Assembly (NCBI GenBank): GCA_947623225.1
Contig: CANQGO010000009.1
Span: forward strand, 1 to 61,774
Direction of reading: 5' to 3'
Length of the DNA: 61,774 bases
Source: an uncultured Clostridia bacterium
Lineage (GTDB): Bacteria; Bacillota; Clostridia; Christensenellales; CAG-314
The position numbers and the translations under genes were made by a program. Positions 36,940 to 46,462 of this stretch are shown in pieces (position 1 is the first letter of the stretch; every line of letters starts with the position of its first letter). Under the pieces are notes generated by a model. It had not been told where the DNA came from. It worked only from the letters and a program-made list of their open reading frames with translations, and searched no databases.

Positions 36940-37706
36940 TAGACAGCCACCTGCACCTCGACGATCCCGCGATCGCAGACGACACGGAGCGGATAGTGCG
37001 CGAGTGCGCCGAGCAAGGGATAGAACTGCTCATCAATACGTCCTGCGACTATGCTTCTATGCTCCAAGGCGTGCGCCTCGCCGACGCTTACCCCGCCGTC
37101 TACGCCACCGTGGGCATGCATCCGCACGACAGCAAGGACTTCGACGCGACATTCATAGCCGAGATGACCGCTCTCGCAGCCCACCCCAAGGTGGTGGCAG
37201 TAGGCGAGATAGGCCTCGACTACCACTACGACCTGTCCGACAGAGCCACCCAGCGCGACGTATTCGCCGCACAGCTGGAGTACGCCGACCGGTTCGGTCT
37301 GCCCGTCACCCTGCACGTCAGAGACGCCTACGGCGACGCCCGGGATATCCTGCGCGCCCAGCGACGTTTCCTCCGCCACGGCGTATTGTGGCACTGCTAC
37401 AGCGGCAGCCCCGAGTTCGCCCGTCAGGCGGCAAAGGAAGGCCACTACTTCTCATTCGGCGGGGCGATCACCTTTCGCAACGCTCACAAGGAGCAGGTCC
37501 TCGCCGAGATACCCATCGAGCGCGTGCTCTCCGAGACGGATAGCCCGTATATGTCCCCCGAGCCATATCGCGGCAAGCCCAATACCCCTCTGCGTATACC
37601 CATCATAGTGGCAAAACTCGCCGAGATATACGGCGTCGCACCGACGGACATGGAAGCCGCAATCCGCGCAAATACCCTGCGCTTCTTCCCCAAGATACAC
37701 CTATGA
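36936..37706 (+). CDS. tatD: TatD-family metal-dependent DNase
   Basis: A 256-residue TIM-barrel hydrolase. Metal ligands are visible in SHLHLDD, GEIGLDYHYD, LHVRDA, HCYSGSPEFA and SETDSPYMSPEP. The family acts as 3'-5' exonuclease or DNA repair/quality-control nuclease. ATGA overlaps link it to metG upstream and queH downstream; the metG-tatD pairing is common in Bacillota. Confidence 0.95.
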   Translation: MIDSHLHLDDPAIADDTERIVRECAEQGIELLINTSCDYASMLQGVRLADAYPAVYATVGMHPHDSKDFDATFIAEMTALAAHPKVVAVGEIGLDYHYDLSDRATQRDVFAAQLEYADRFGLPVTLHVRDAYGDARDILRAQRRFLRHGVLWHCYSGSPEFARQAAKEGHYFSFGGAITFRNAHKEQVLAEIPIERVLSETDSPYMSPEPYRGKPNTPLRIPIIVAKLAEIYGVAPTDMEAAIRANTLRFFPKIHL

Positions 37707-38341
37707 ACGCAAACTTCGACAAGCAATTCGAGCAGATACGCTCGGATATCGACCGCACTCACCCGCCGCGCCTGCTGCTGCACGTGTGCTGCGCTCCCTG
37801 CGCCACCGCCTGCCTGCTGCGCCTCGTCGACTCCTTCGATATCACAGCGTACTACGACAATGGCAATATAACCGACATAGAGGAGTGGTCCCACCGCCTC
37901 GCCGAGTTGACGCGATTGGTGGATATAGTCAATAGCGGCGACTTCGAGGTCGCGCCCCTGCGCCCGATACAACTCATCACCGCACCCCACGACCCGTCAC
38001 CCTACCTTACCGACGACCCCGCTCTCGCCGCCGAACGCGAAGGCGGCACCCGCTGCCGCGGCTGTATCTCCCGCCGCCTCACTCGCACCCGCGAGTTGGC
38101 AGAGAGCCTCCGCTTCGACCGGTTCGCCACCACCCTCACCGTATCCCCCTACAAGGACAGCCTGTTTATCAACGAGACGGGCTTCTCCCTCGCAAAGGCT
38201 TGCTCCGTGCAGTGGCTGCCTACCGACTTCAAAAAGCGCAACGGCTACAACGAAAGTATCCGCCTCTGCACCAAGTACGGCATCTACCGCCAGCACTATT
38301 GCGGCTGCGTCTACTCCCGCCCACCCTATAGCGAGTCCTGA
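37703..38341 (+). CDS. queH: Epoxyqueuosine reductase QueH
   Basis: A 212-residue iron-sulfur enzyme for the last step of queuosine tRNA modification, the non-orthologous replacement of QueG. Signature motifs are LLHVCCAPCATACL, RCRGCISRRL, VSPYKDS, WLPTDFKKRNGY and YRQHYCGCVYS. The ATG overlaps the tatD stop. Tandem terminators follow. Confidence 0.94.
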   Translation: MNANFDKQFEQIRSDIDRTHPPRLLLHVCCAPCATACLLRLVDSFDITAYYDNGNITDIEEWSHRLAELTRLVDIVNSGDFEVAPLRPIQLITAPHDPSPYLTDDPALAAEREGGTRCRGCISRRLTRTRELAESLRFDRFATTLTVSPYKDSLFINETGFSLAKACSVQWLPTDFKKRNGYNESIRLCTKYGIYRQHYCGCVYSRPPYSES

Positions 38342-38343
38342 CC

Positions 38344-38446
38344 GCCTTCCCCGACTCTATCGAGGAAGGCTCTTTTACACTCCCAAGCCCATAGCACAAA
38401 ATGAAGCGACAGCGCAATTTGCGCTGTCGCTTTTGTTTTGTCTTTT
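38344..38446 (+). terminator. Tandem terminators after queH
   Basis: The first stem is 38344-38350 with 38364-38370, followed by TCTTTT. The second is a 10-bp perfect stem (38406-38415 with 38421-38430) followed by TTTTGTTTTGTCTTTT. The second can also form on the minus strand, 27 nt beyond the end of the InlB-repeat gene. Confidence 0.88.
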
Positions 38447-38472
38447 CGCGGTTTTACCGCTGAGTTGTGAAC

Positions 38473-41400
38473 CTATCCCTGATAGTTTCCTATGTCCAGA
38501 ATTACTCCGAAGTAGGGAGCAAGTGCCGAGTGAGATATCACTCCTGCGGAAAGGTACACACACACCTTGTTCTGATAGTTATTCGCATCCAACTGACGCC
38601 ATTTGCCAAAGTGACTCAAGATATCAGTCTGCGGATTGTCCCAAGAGGCGTAACTTGCCAGTTGTTTCTGCTCAGCCGACACGCTGTCGCCAAATGATGC
38701 CGCTTTATCGAAATACTTGGTGATTCCATCAACTGTCGGGTTTATTGAGTTGGCGAGGTCTGTAGCCAGCCAGTTGTTACCCATTTGTACGAGCAGCAGA
38801 TAGTTCGCACCGTTCTTTTGCGTTTTTTCACGAACTATATTCGCGAAGTCGTTGTGCATGTGGTATTCGTTTTCTCCACCGAAACTCGTGGTACCTCTTA
38901 CGTCCAGGACATGCTTATCCCAACCGCTTATCAAGTTACCGGGAGAGCAGATCATGACGGCAAGCACGTTGATATATTGGTTCATATTTTCATCGCCTTT
39001 GCTATACGGTACCATCTTGCCTTCTTTCTTGACCCAGCGGATGGTCTTGCCTGCATCGTTGAACAGATCGGTTTCTACCGCTCCGCGCATCGTTGTGACA
39101 AGTTGTGAAGCGTTGTTGGCGTCATACCAACTTTCCGCACCGGTCGCATATGCTTCCAGACGGCAGGTGCCGGAGACTGTCAGCGTAGGTCCATCGGTAT
39201 CTACTTTGTTGTAGGAGTCGCCCTCGTCTCTAAGTCCATCGCACATGATGAACAAGGGACCGCCGGAACCAACCATTTCACTGTTACTGATCTCAATATT
39301 GCCGCGCCAGGTGTAGACCATATTGGAGTAGGCGTCGTATATCTTGGAATTAGTCACTTCGTACTTGGTTCTGAATGCGTCGTTCTCTTCGCCGTAGTTG
39401 TCGCCCACTATTGCCGTGAAGAAGTTGTTGGCATTGATATTGTCGAACTTGATACTGCTGTACGTGTTGGCAAGCATGATACCTGCGGGTGCGAAGTAGA
39501 TGGTCTTGCCTTGGTCGTAGTAGTCCTTCTGCGGAGTGGAACCCTTCATGGCTATATTCTTCACTGTGAAGGGGTTACTCAGCGTTCCGCGTGTATCTGC
39601 GGGAGCGTCTGTATTCTTGTTGGTCATCAATTGGAATACGCTCCAGTGAGGCACGGGATCGCCTATCTTTGTATCGTCGTCCCAGTCGACGTAGTTCTGC
39701 AGTCTGCGGTTGCCGCGCTCCAGTATGTGCGTCAGGCTGAAATAGTTACCGGATACGCTTACTTTGGAGGTGGAGTAGAATCCCTTCTGCATATTGACCG
39801 TGACGCCGAATCCTATAGCGGCAAATTCCGACTCGGGAGAAAGGTCATACATGGGCATATAGTTCTGGAAGTTTGAGTTACCACTGTTATCGCCGTCCTT
39901 GAGGGAACCGACCAACAACTCTTGCTGGTGAGACCAGCCCGCCAACGATTGATATGCACTATAGTACAATTGATCGCCTGCTTGCCAGAAGAATTCTTGC
40001 GGCATCTGTGTGGGATCGAGGTCGATATCGTTATGAAGGATGACCCAATCCACGTTACCTACATACTTATACAGAGGTTGATCGTCCGCAGCCAACTGTA
40101 CCGCGTTGTCCGTATTGGAGAATTCTACCTTGTACTTGTAGGCGTCCTCTCTGTTCAGACTTTCGTCGCGAACTATATTGGCAGTTACTCCCCAGAGCGG
40201 AGACCATATCTTCTGTTGCAAGTCGTTCATGACGGACAGACCGCGTTGGTCGTATACGTTGTATCCGCCCTTGACCAGCTTGAACTCAGCCGTTACTTCG
40301 TTCTTGACGGAGCCGGGGATGGTATATCCCGCACCGCTCAGCGAGATGGTGAGTTTGACATATTTGCCGTCGGCTTCATCGCTGAACTTGTAAGTGTTGT
40401 TGCCTTTCGTCACCCATTCGTCATGCGCAGCATAGCCGCTTCCTGCAACGTCGCTGAATTCCACCACGGCTGTGGTCTGCGGATTGTATTCCGTGACTAC
40501 GCCCTGTGTAGTACGTATACGTACCACGGGACGGAAGATGAACTTGTTCACGGTACCCACTTCATAGGTACTTCTGAGAGTCTTGAAGTAGCCGAGACTG
40601 TCACCTTCGGTGGTAGAACGCTGCTTGTAGTTCAGATAGAAGTCAGGTGCGCTGAAGGACAGCACCACACCGGTGAGAGACTCCTTGGACTGTGCGACAA
40701 GCGTAATGCTGCTGTTGATCTTCTCTGCCAGATCAAACGGTTCGCCGTTCTTGGTCCAGCTGTCTGCGGTGGCGAGGAACGCTTGCAGGTCCGCATTTGA
40801 TTTCGCTTCATCTTGCAGCGAGTTGCCCTCTTTTACCGTAAAGGATCTTGTCTCGACGCCATTGTTGAGCGTGACTACGAAGGAAGCACTTTCCTTCTTC
40901 CATCTTGCCCAAAGTTCGGTATCACCGCTTATGGTCGTAGTCTCTTCCCACTTGGTTCCCCAATCGGTGTCATTTGCAGACTCTCCGCCGTTCTTGGTCC
41001 ACCATCCGTCAAATGTATAACCGTTGCGTGTCGGACCGGGCAACAATATAGTCGCACCTTCATATACTTTGGTCTCGTATTTATTATCCGTTCCGTCGTT
41101 GTAGTGGAATGTGACATTGTGCTGTTGCGCCCCTTCGGTTTCCGACCAGTTGGCGTACAGCCAAGTTGTTCCGGTAACCTGGAGACGAAGGTCTATATTT
41201 TTCAAGTTATCAGGTAAGAAACTTGCATATGGGCCCTGTTTTTCCAGTACACCAAAGGCAGGCCAAGGCAATTCGACGCCTGCGCCATAGTGTCCCCAGT
41301 CAAAGTCGAAGTTTGCTTGAATCGCCTTGACCGGTTTGTTCGCGCCGAAAGTGTGTTGCGGATAAACAGGTGAATCAATTTTACCTGCTTCTCCAGTTAC

Positions 41401-44145
41401 GCTTGCACTTGTTTTAACCTTGAAGATGAGATTTTGCATTAGCTGTGGCTTGAGGGTGAAAATCATAAAATTCGTCAAATTGCCCTGATTTTTTACCAAG
41501 TCTGCAAGCAAGTCTCCTTCATAATAACACAACTGCCACGCAGGGAAAGCGTCAGTCGGCAATACGTTCGTAAAAGCGGGGTTAAACGCTACTAATGCCT
41601 TGTACAATGTATAGTTTATCAACGTTGCATTCGCAGGAATTTCTGTCGAAAGAGTTTCTTGACCATTATTCAACACAAGAATAAGTGCAACAGTCTCCCT
41701 CCACTTGGCATATACGGTTGTAGGTTCGGTGACATTAGTCAGTTTCTGTTCGGGAACTATCGTCTGGAGATCTTGCTCCTGATACCAAGCCTCGAATGTC
41801 TTACCCATTGTAGTGGGGACATATTGCGTCAGATCGAGATCGCTTCCCCATTCCACGTCAACACGCTCGCTCTCATTCTTGTCCAGATAGTCAAGGATGA
41901 CCGTGACGATTTCCCTGGTCCAATGAGCATATACATACTCGGGGACGTCGCCGTCGGACCCTACTGTGTAGACATTGCCCACGATAGGATCGCCACCGGA
42001 GAGTTCTGTGAACCAACCGTCGAAGATATATCCTTCACGAGTATTGTTCAAGTCGGAAAGTTGCAATGTGCCGTTCGGATCCACGTATGTGGGTTCGAGT
42101 TTTTCCACGTCCACGTCGTAACCTTTGTTGACATAGACCTGAATCTGCTTGGACCACTTGGCATAGACTGTCTTTGCGCCCAAGACTGTAGTTTCGTTGG
42201 TGAATTCTTTGCCCCAATCGCCTTCATGCTCGTCACCGTTTTGAGTGAACCAGCCATCGAAGTGATAATGCAGGCGAGTCGGCGTGGGAGTATTGACCGT
42301 AGAGCCTTCTACGACAGTGACTGTCTGCTGCTGCTCTTGCGGGAGTTGACCTTCGCCGGGGTTGAATGTAACTTCAAATGTGGCAGCGTCCTCGATCCAC
42401 TTGGCATACAGAGTAACGTCCTTGGTCACTTGAGTTGCATTGTTCCACTTGGTGCCGGTGCCTTGCTCGTTCTCAAACCAACCGTCGAAGGTGTGGGTCT
42501 TGCCCAGTACTTTTTCGTGAGTCGGGTCGGTGGGGAACTTGGTACCCAGTGCGGTATGGATATCCACCGTGACGGGATCGGGTGTACCCTGCGCACCTTC
42601 ATAGTTGAGGTTGAAGGTGACAGTGACCTGTTCTACCCAGTGCGCTGTAAGGGTCAGCGAACTATCGATAGCAGTATTGGATTCGTACCTTCTGTCGCCG
42701 TTGCTCTCATCGCGCCAACCGTCGAAGCGGTGCTTGGTGTATTCAGGCTCTGTGGGGAATTGACTACCGAGAGAGTCGCCCTCGTTGATGGTCACTTGCT
42801 TGTCCGGAGTGGCTCCGCCGTCATTGTACTTGAAGGTGACAGTGACGGTGCGTCTGGACCAGTGAGCGTAGTAGGTCACGTCGCCGTTTACGAGCGTCGT
42901 CTCTTCCACTTCTTCACCTGCGCTGCGGTCGGTGAACCAACCCACGAAGTCATAGTGAGCGGGGATATTCTCCGTCAATGTGGGCAGTTTTTTGCCGATG
43001 GTAGAATCTTCCTGCAGATCGGTGAAGGACACCTCTATCGCGGCAGGTTGACCCTGCACGCCGGAGGGATAGTTGTAGTCAAACTTGACTGTAGCGCGTG
43101 TGACGCCCCACTTAGCATAGAGGTGCACAGCAACGTCGTCGGCAGTAGTCTGCTTGTCTGCAGTCCACTCCTCGCCCCAGTCGCCGTTCGCGGTGCCGTT
43201 CTGCGTGTACCAACCGTCGAAGCGGTATCCGTCGCGTGCCTGAGGCTGAGGCAGTTTGCTGCCCAGTGCCTCGCCGCGCTCCACCTCTGCGGTGGTATCC
43301 GTCGAGTGTGTGGTGCCGTCGAGATACTCGAAGGTGAACTGCGTGTACTGCTTGGCGATCCACTTGGCATAGAGGGTGATGGTAGCGGTGACGGGCTTTT
43401 GCTCGGTCCATTCCTCGCCATAGTCGCCGTCTGTGCCGTCCTTGGTGAACCAACCGCCGAAGTCATAGCGATCCTTGGTAGGCTCGGTGGGGAATGTGAC
43501 CGTCTCGCCTGCCACTACAGTCCGACTTTCGGTCTTGGTACCGTCATTGAAATATACTACGTATGTGATGATCTGCTTGGTCCACTTGGCGTAGAGCGTC
43601 AGATTCTCATTCACGGGGTCGGCTTCGTTCCACTTGCTGCCCCAGTCGCCGCTCGTGGTACCGTCCTTGGTGTACCAGCCGTCGAAGTTGTAATTGTCGC
43701 GTTTCGGCGTGAACAAAGCCGCCTTCTCACCCTTCGTCAGTTGAGATACGTCATCCGGAGTAGAACCGTCGAGGTGTTTGAAGGTCACCGTGACGGTGTC
43801 TTTGGTACCGCTGTCCTTGACCTTGACTGTGACGGAGACCACGCAGGACTTGCCGCCGTAGGTCACGGTGTAGGATGTCGTTCCTTCCTTATTGAGGTTG
43901 GCTTCAGTGTGAGTAGCACCCCATTCCTTGACCGTCTTGGTCTCGGAAGTGCTGTCCTCATAAGTAACTTTCAGTTTTAAGTTGTCGTAATCAATGGTGT
44001 TGGCGTCGCCCAGATAGAACTCTGTGACAGGGTCAACGACTTCAATTTTATCGACAACTTTGTCCTTGTCGCATGCCGCTATCGTGGGAAGCACGAATGC
44101 GAGCAACATAACAAGCGCAATCAAAAGTGAGAGTCTTTTTTTCAT
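38473..44145 (-). CDS. Giant InlB B-repeat (Listeria-Bacteroides repeat) surface lipoprotein
   Basis: A 1890-residue secreted lipoprotein (signal peptide with lipobox TIAAC). After a Big-like domain (about 30-115) come at least 10, perhaps 13, InlB/Flg_new-type repeats of 65-80 residues. Each has the pattern VTFxxxDG, then YxFDGWxT, then VTLYAKW. Some late copies are degenerate. The C-terminal 700 residues form a different beta-rich region with aromatic content (ending ISHSALAPYFGVILD) and no LPXTG or S-layer anchor. Such repeats usually mediate adhesion or glycan binding; the function here is unknown. The ribosome site is AAGGAG; no clear promoter was found in the 72-nt gap upstream. Confidence 0.88.
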   Translation of the reverse strand: MKKRLSLLIALVMLLAFVLPTIAACDKDKVVDKIEVVDPVTEFYLGDANTIDYDNLKLKVTYEDSTSETKTVKEWGATHTEANLNKEGTTSYTVTYGGKSCVVSVTVKVKDSGTKDTVTVTFKHLDGSTPDDVSQLTKGEKAALFTPKRDNYNFDGWYTKDGTTSGDWGSKWNEADPVNENLTLYAKWTKQIITYVVYFNDGTKTESRTVVAGETVTFPTEPTKDRYDFGGWFTKDGTDGDYGEEWTEQKPVTATITLYAKWIAKQYTQFTFEYLDGTTHSTDTTAEVERGEALGSKLPQPQARDGYRFDGWYTQNGTANGDWGEEWTADKQTTADDVAVHLYAKWGVTRATVKFDYNYPSGVQGQPAAIEVSFTDLQEDSTIGKKLPTLTENIPAHYDFVGWFTDRSAGEEVEETTLVNGDVTYYAHWSRRTVTVTFKYNDGGATPDKQVTINEGDSLGSQFPTEPEYTKHRFDGWRDESNGDRRYESNTAIDSSLTLTAHWVEQVTVTFNLNYEGAQGTPDPVTVDIHTALGTKFPTDPTHEKVLGKTHTFDGWFENEQGTGTKWNNATQVTKDVTLYAKWIEDAATFEVTFNPGEGQLPQEQQQTVTVVEGSTVNTPTPTRLHYHFDGWFTQNGDEHEGDWGKEFTNETTVLGAKTVYAKWSKQIQVYVNKGYDVDVEKLEPTYVDPNGTLQLSDLNNTREGYIFDGWFTELSGGDPIVGNVYTVGSDGDVPEYVYAHWTREIVTVILDYLDKNESERVDVEWGSDLDLTQYVPTTMGKTFEAWYQEQDLQTIVPEQKLTNVTEPTTVYAKWRETVALILVLNNGQETLSTEIPANATLINYTLYKALVAFNPAFTNVLPTDAFPAWQLCYYEGDLLADLVKNQGNLTNFMIFTLKPQLMQNLIFKVKTSASVTGEAGKIDSPVYPQHTFGANKPVKAIQANFDFDWGHYGAGVELPWPAFGVLEKQGPYASFLPDNLKNIDLRLQVTGTTWLYANWSETEGAQQHNVTFHYNDGTDNKYETKVYEGATILLPGPTRNGYTFDGWWTKNGGESANDTDWGTKWEETTTISGDTELWARWKKESASFVVTLNNGVETRSFTVKEGNSLQDEAKSNADLQAFLATADSWTKNGEPFDLAEKINSSITLVAQSKESLTGVVLSFSAPDFYLNYKQRSTTEGDSLGYFKTLRSTYEVGTVNKFIFRPVVRIRTTQGVVTEYNPQTTAVVEFSDVAGSGYAAHDEWVTKGNNTYKFSDEADGKYVKLTISLSGAGYTIPGSVKNEVTAEFKLVKGGYNVYDQRGLSVMNDLQQKIWSPLWGVTANIVRDESLNREDAYKYKVEFSNTDNAVQLAADDQPLYKYVGNVDWVILHNDIDLDPTQMPQEFFWQAGDQLYYSAYQSLAGWSHQQELLVGSLKDGDNSGNSNFQNYMPMYDLSPESEFAAIGFGVTVNMQKGFYSTSKVSVSGNYFSLTHILERGNRRLQNYVDWDDDTKIGDPVPHWSVFQLMTNKNTDAPADTRGTLSNPFTVKNIAMKGSTPQKDYYDQGKTIYFAPAGIMLANTYSSIKFDNINANNFFTAIVGDNYGEENDAFRTKYEVTNSKIYDAYSNMVYTWRGNIEISNSEMVGSGGPLFIMCDGLRDEGDSYNKVDTDGPTLTVSGTCRLEAYATGAESWYDANNASQLVTTMRGAVETDLFNDAGKTIRWVKKEGKMVPYSKGDENMNQYINVLAVMICSPGNLISGWDKHVLDVRGTTSFGGENEYHMHNDFANIVREKTQKNGANYLLLVQMGNNWLATDLANSINPTVDGITKYFDKAASFGDSVSAEQKQLASYASWDNPQTDILSHFGKWRQLDANNYQNKVCVYLSAGVISHSALAPYFGVILDIGNYQG

Positions 44146-44217
44146 TGTTACTTTTTCTCCTTATAAGAATGTTTTGTTTATTTTATCTATATACACGCGC
44201 AAAAAGCGTCGCTTGCA

Positions 44218-44724
44218 CTACATATCGAAGAAGGGTCTGAGTTCGTTGCCGATGACGTTTATCCACAGATACGTCGCCGCGCCGCCCGCCGCCTGGTCGG
44301 TAGCATAGTACTCCAGACGAATGGAACACAGGTTGTTCGGTTCGATATTTTTGAATGTAAGTACGAATCTGTCGTCCACGTCGAAGTAGGGATGGTCCTC
44401 GTACTCATACTCGCCGTTGTACATTATCTTGATATCCACCTTCTTTTCGGTAGCGTCGGCGGGATTGAAGGCGTAGCCTACGAATACCGTCATACCCTCC
44501 TCGAATGGAAGATATATGGACTTGTTGCCGTTTTCGTCCACGACTCTGTCTATGAGGTCGCCTTGGAAAGCGGGATCTTTGAGGCTGGTGGTGACTGAGG
44601 TGAAGTATATCTCTTCTATGGGGATACGCTCCTCCACCGGTACGCTGCGCATACCGAATAAGCCTACGACCAGTACGGAGCCTACGAATACTATGCAGAG
44701 AATGAGAATAGTCGATTTCTTCAT
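44218..44724 (-). CDS. Small single-pass extracellular protein, unknown function
   Basis: A 168-residue protein with one N-terminal membrane helix (TILILCIVFVGSVLVVGLFG) and an acidic, beta-rich outer domain with Ig-like character (VDIKIMYNGEYEYED, FVLTFKNIEPNN). No catalytic motif was recognised. It starts 3 nt after the ABC permease stop, with a GGAGG site 8 nt upstream, so it is likely an accessory part of that transporter. Confidence 0.75.
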   Translation of the reverse strand: MKKSTILILCIVFVGSVLVVGLFGMRSVPVEERIPIEEIYFTSVTTSLKDPAFQGDLIDRVVDENGNKSIYLPFEEGMTVFVGYAFNPADATEKKVDIKIMYNGEYEYEDHPYFDVDDRFVLTFKNIEPNNLCSIRLEYYATDQAAGGAATYLWINVIGNELRPFFDM

Positions 44725-44727
44725 GCG

Positions 44728-46461
44728 TCAGTCCTCCACAAAGTACATTTTGCAACGGGTGAGGTACAGGTACACTCTCACCGCCGCGAACGCCACTGCC
44801 ACGACGAGTGCCTTGACCAGTGCCGCCATGGTAGGAGTGAGCGAGGAGATCACAAGTCCGCCGATATCCGACAGCAGATAGTACATGGCTGCGAACAGGG
44901 CTGCGAGCAGGAAGCCTATAAGGGTGGCGTTGCGCTCATTGGGACTGTCGAACTGTACGCCCACGGTCTGGTATTGGTCGGCGAAACTATGCATGACGTC
45001 CATCTCGGCGCACCACAGCAGGTGGGACTCGCTCACCAGCAATGTGATGACGCACATGAGTACGATCTCCTTGACGGACTGAGCGTCGAGAGCCTGATAC
45101 ACGGTCTTGCCGGCGTCGGCGTCATAGCCGTAGGACAATGCGAGCACATAGGATACTCCCACCAATACTGTAGACAGGAGTATGATGACTGCACGCATGG
45201 AAATTCTGCCGAACAGCGTGTATATTGGGTTCTGAGGACGGGTCTTGAGGATATTCCTCGCGGCACCCTCTTTGCTATATACGGACGCGTATTCGTTGTT
45301 GAAAGCCAGCGTCATCACGAGCATGACGAGGAAACTGAACGTCTTGGTCATGACGTAGCCGGAGTAGTTGGTATTCATGGCGGAGTACAGCCTGTTCTGG
45401 AAGAGAATGGCTATAGCAGGCAGAGCCAACTGCACGAAGCAACTCACTATATATGTCGTACTGCGCAGATTCATCTGCAAAGACTCCGCAAAGGGGGAGA
45501 GTTTGCGTTTGTGAACGTGGTTTTTCTTCGCCTTGACCGTGCGCTTGTCGAACTCGAACTGCTTGGAAGCCATCTTGATGAACATGGGACGTGCGCACAG
45601 GAAAGATGCGCCCAGCAGCACCGCGAGACCGCCCACCAGCACGCCGAACGTGGCGAAGGTCGCGCCGACGAAGATATTCGAACCTATGAGCAGCGTACCG
45701 CCTACCATCATGGTAGTAAGTCTGTAGTAGGGATAGGAGTACACCGAGAACTTGGTCAAAAATTCCTGTATAGATACGAATATGCTGCCCCATTGACCCA
45801 ATATATTGATATTGTTCGGGATGAGTCCTATCACGCGCACCAGCAAGTAAGCGACCGTGCCCGCGCCTACCAGAGCGAGTATGGCCTGGAGCCACTTGAA
45901 TCTACCCACGAACACACCGACATACAGCGCGGGGATAGATATGATAGCGGCGATAGCCACAGGCAGCATAGACACGAACAGGAAGCAAAACAGCAGCCAA
46001 GGATAATAGTACCACACCGCGCCGTTGATCATACCGTACGCGATGAATATGGGCAATGTAAGCCCTATATTCTTCTTCAACTCGAAGATATAGTAAAGTA
46101 TCAACTTGGATATATACACGCAGGTGCTGCTTACGGGCAAGGTCAGCAAGACCTTGTTGTCCGCGGTCATATACAGCGTCTTGGTCAGACCCACGGTACA
46201 AGTGACTATAGACATGAGTTGGATCACTGTGAAGAGGATATTCACGACCGAGTCGGGTATGACGCCCGCAGGGCGGAATATCGACAACATATTGCACACC
46301 ATGAACAATACATAGAATATAGCCACAGCGGCAACGAGTTTGATGATAGCCAAGACGACTTTGATGATCGTGGAACGCACGCTGCGGACAAAGGACAGGT
46401 CCAGCTTGTCGCGCAGTTGCATCATGACCAACGTCTTGAGATTGCGCAGATAGGTTTTCAC
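44728..46461 (-). CDS. ABC transporter membrane protein, large exporter-type permease
   Basis: A 577-residue polytopic protein with about 12 predicted helices and a basic cytoplasmic stretch (KRTVKAKKNHVHKRKLS). It resembles the putative ABC exporter/ABC-2 permeases that pair with a CcmA-like ATPase. The GTG at 46461 is chosen: GGAGG lies 9 nt upstream and the stop of the ATPase gene is 1 nt away. The frame remains open upstream through the ATPase 3' end. The substrate is unknown. Confidence 0.83.
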   Translation of the reverse strand: MKTYLRNLKTLVMMQLRDKLDLSFVRSVRSTIIKVVLAIIKLVAAVAIFYVLFMVCNMLSIFRPAGVIPDSVVNILFTVIQLMSIVTCTVGLTKTLYMTADNKVLLTLPVSSTCVYISKLILYYIFELKKNIGLTLPIFIAYGMINGAVWYYYPWLLFCFLFVSMLPVAIAAIISIPALYVGVFVGRFKWLQAILALVGAGTVAYLLVRVIGLIPNNINILGQWGSIFVSIQEFLTKFSVYSYPYYRLTTMMVGGTLLIGSNIFVGATFATFGVLVGGLAVLLGASFLCARPMFIKMASKQFEFDKRTVKAKKNHVHKRKLSPFAESLQMNLRSTTYIVSCFVQLALPAIAILFQNRLYSAMNTNYSGYVMTKTFSFLVMLVMTLAFNNEYASVYSKEGAARNILKTRPQNPIYTLFGRISMRAVIILLSTVLVGVSYVLALSYGYDADAGKTVYQALDAQSVKEIVLMCVITLLVSESHLLWCAEMDVMHSFADQYQTVGVQFDSPNERNATLIGFLLAALFAAMYYLLSDIGGLVISSLTPTMAALVKALVVAVAFAAVRVYLYLTRCKMYFVED

Positions 46462-46462
46462 T

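Noticed and set aside
41700-43700. CRISPR-like repetition
   Set aside because: The repetition here is protein-level InlB repeats in a coding frame, not short direct DNA repeats with spacers. No CRISPR array or cas gene was seen in the window.
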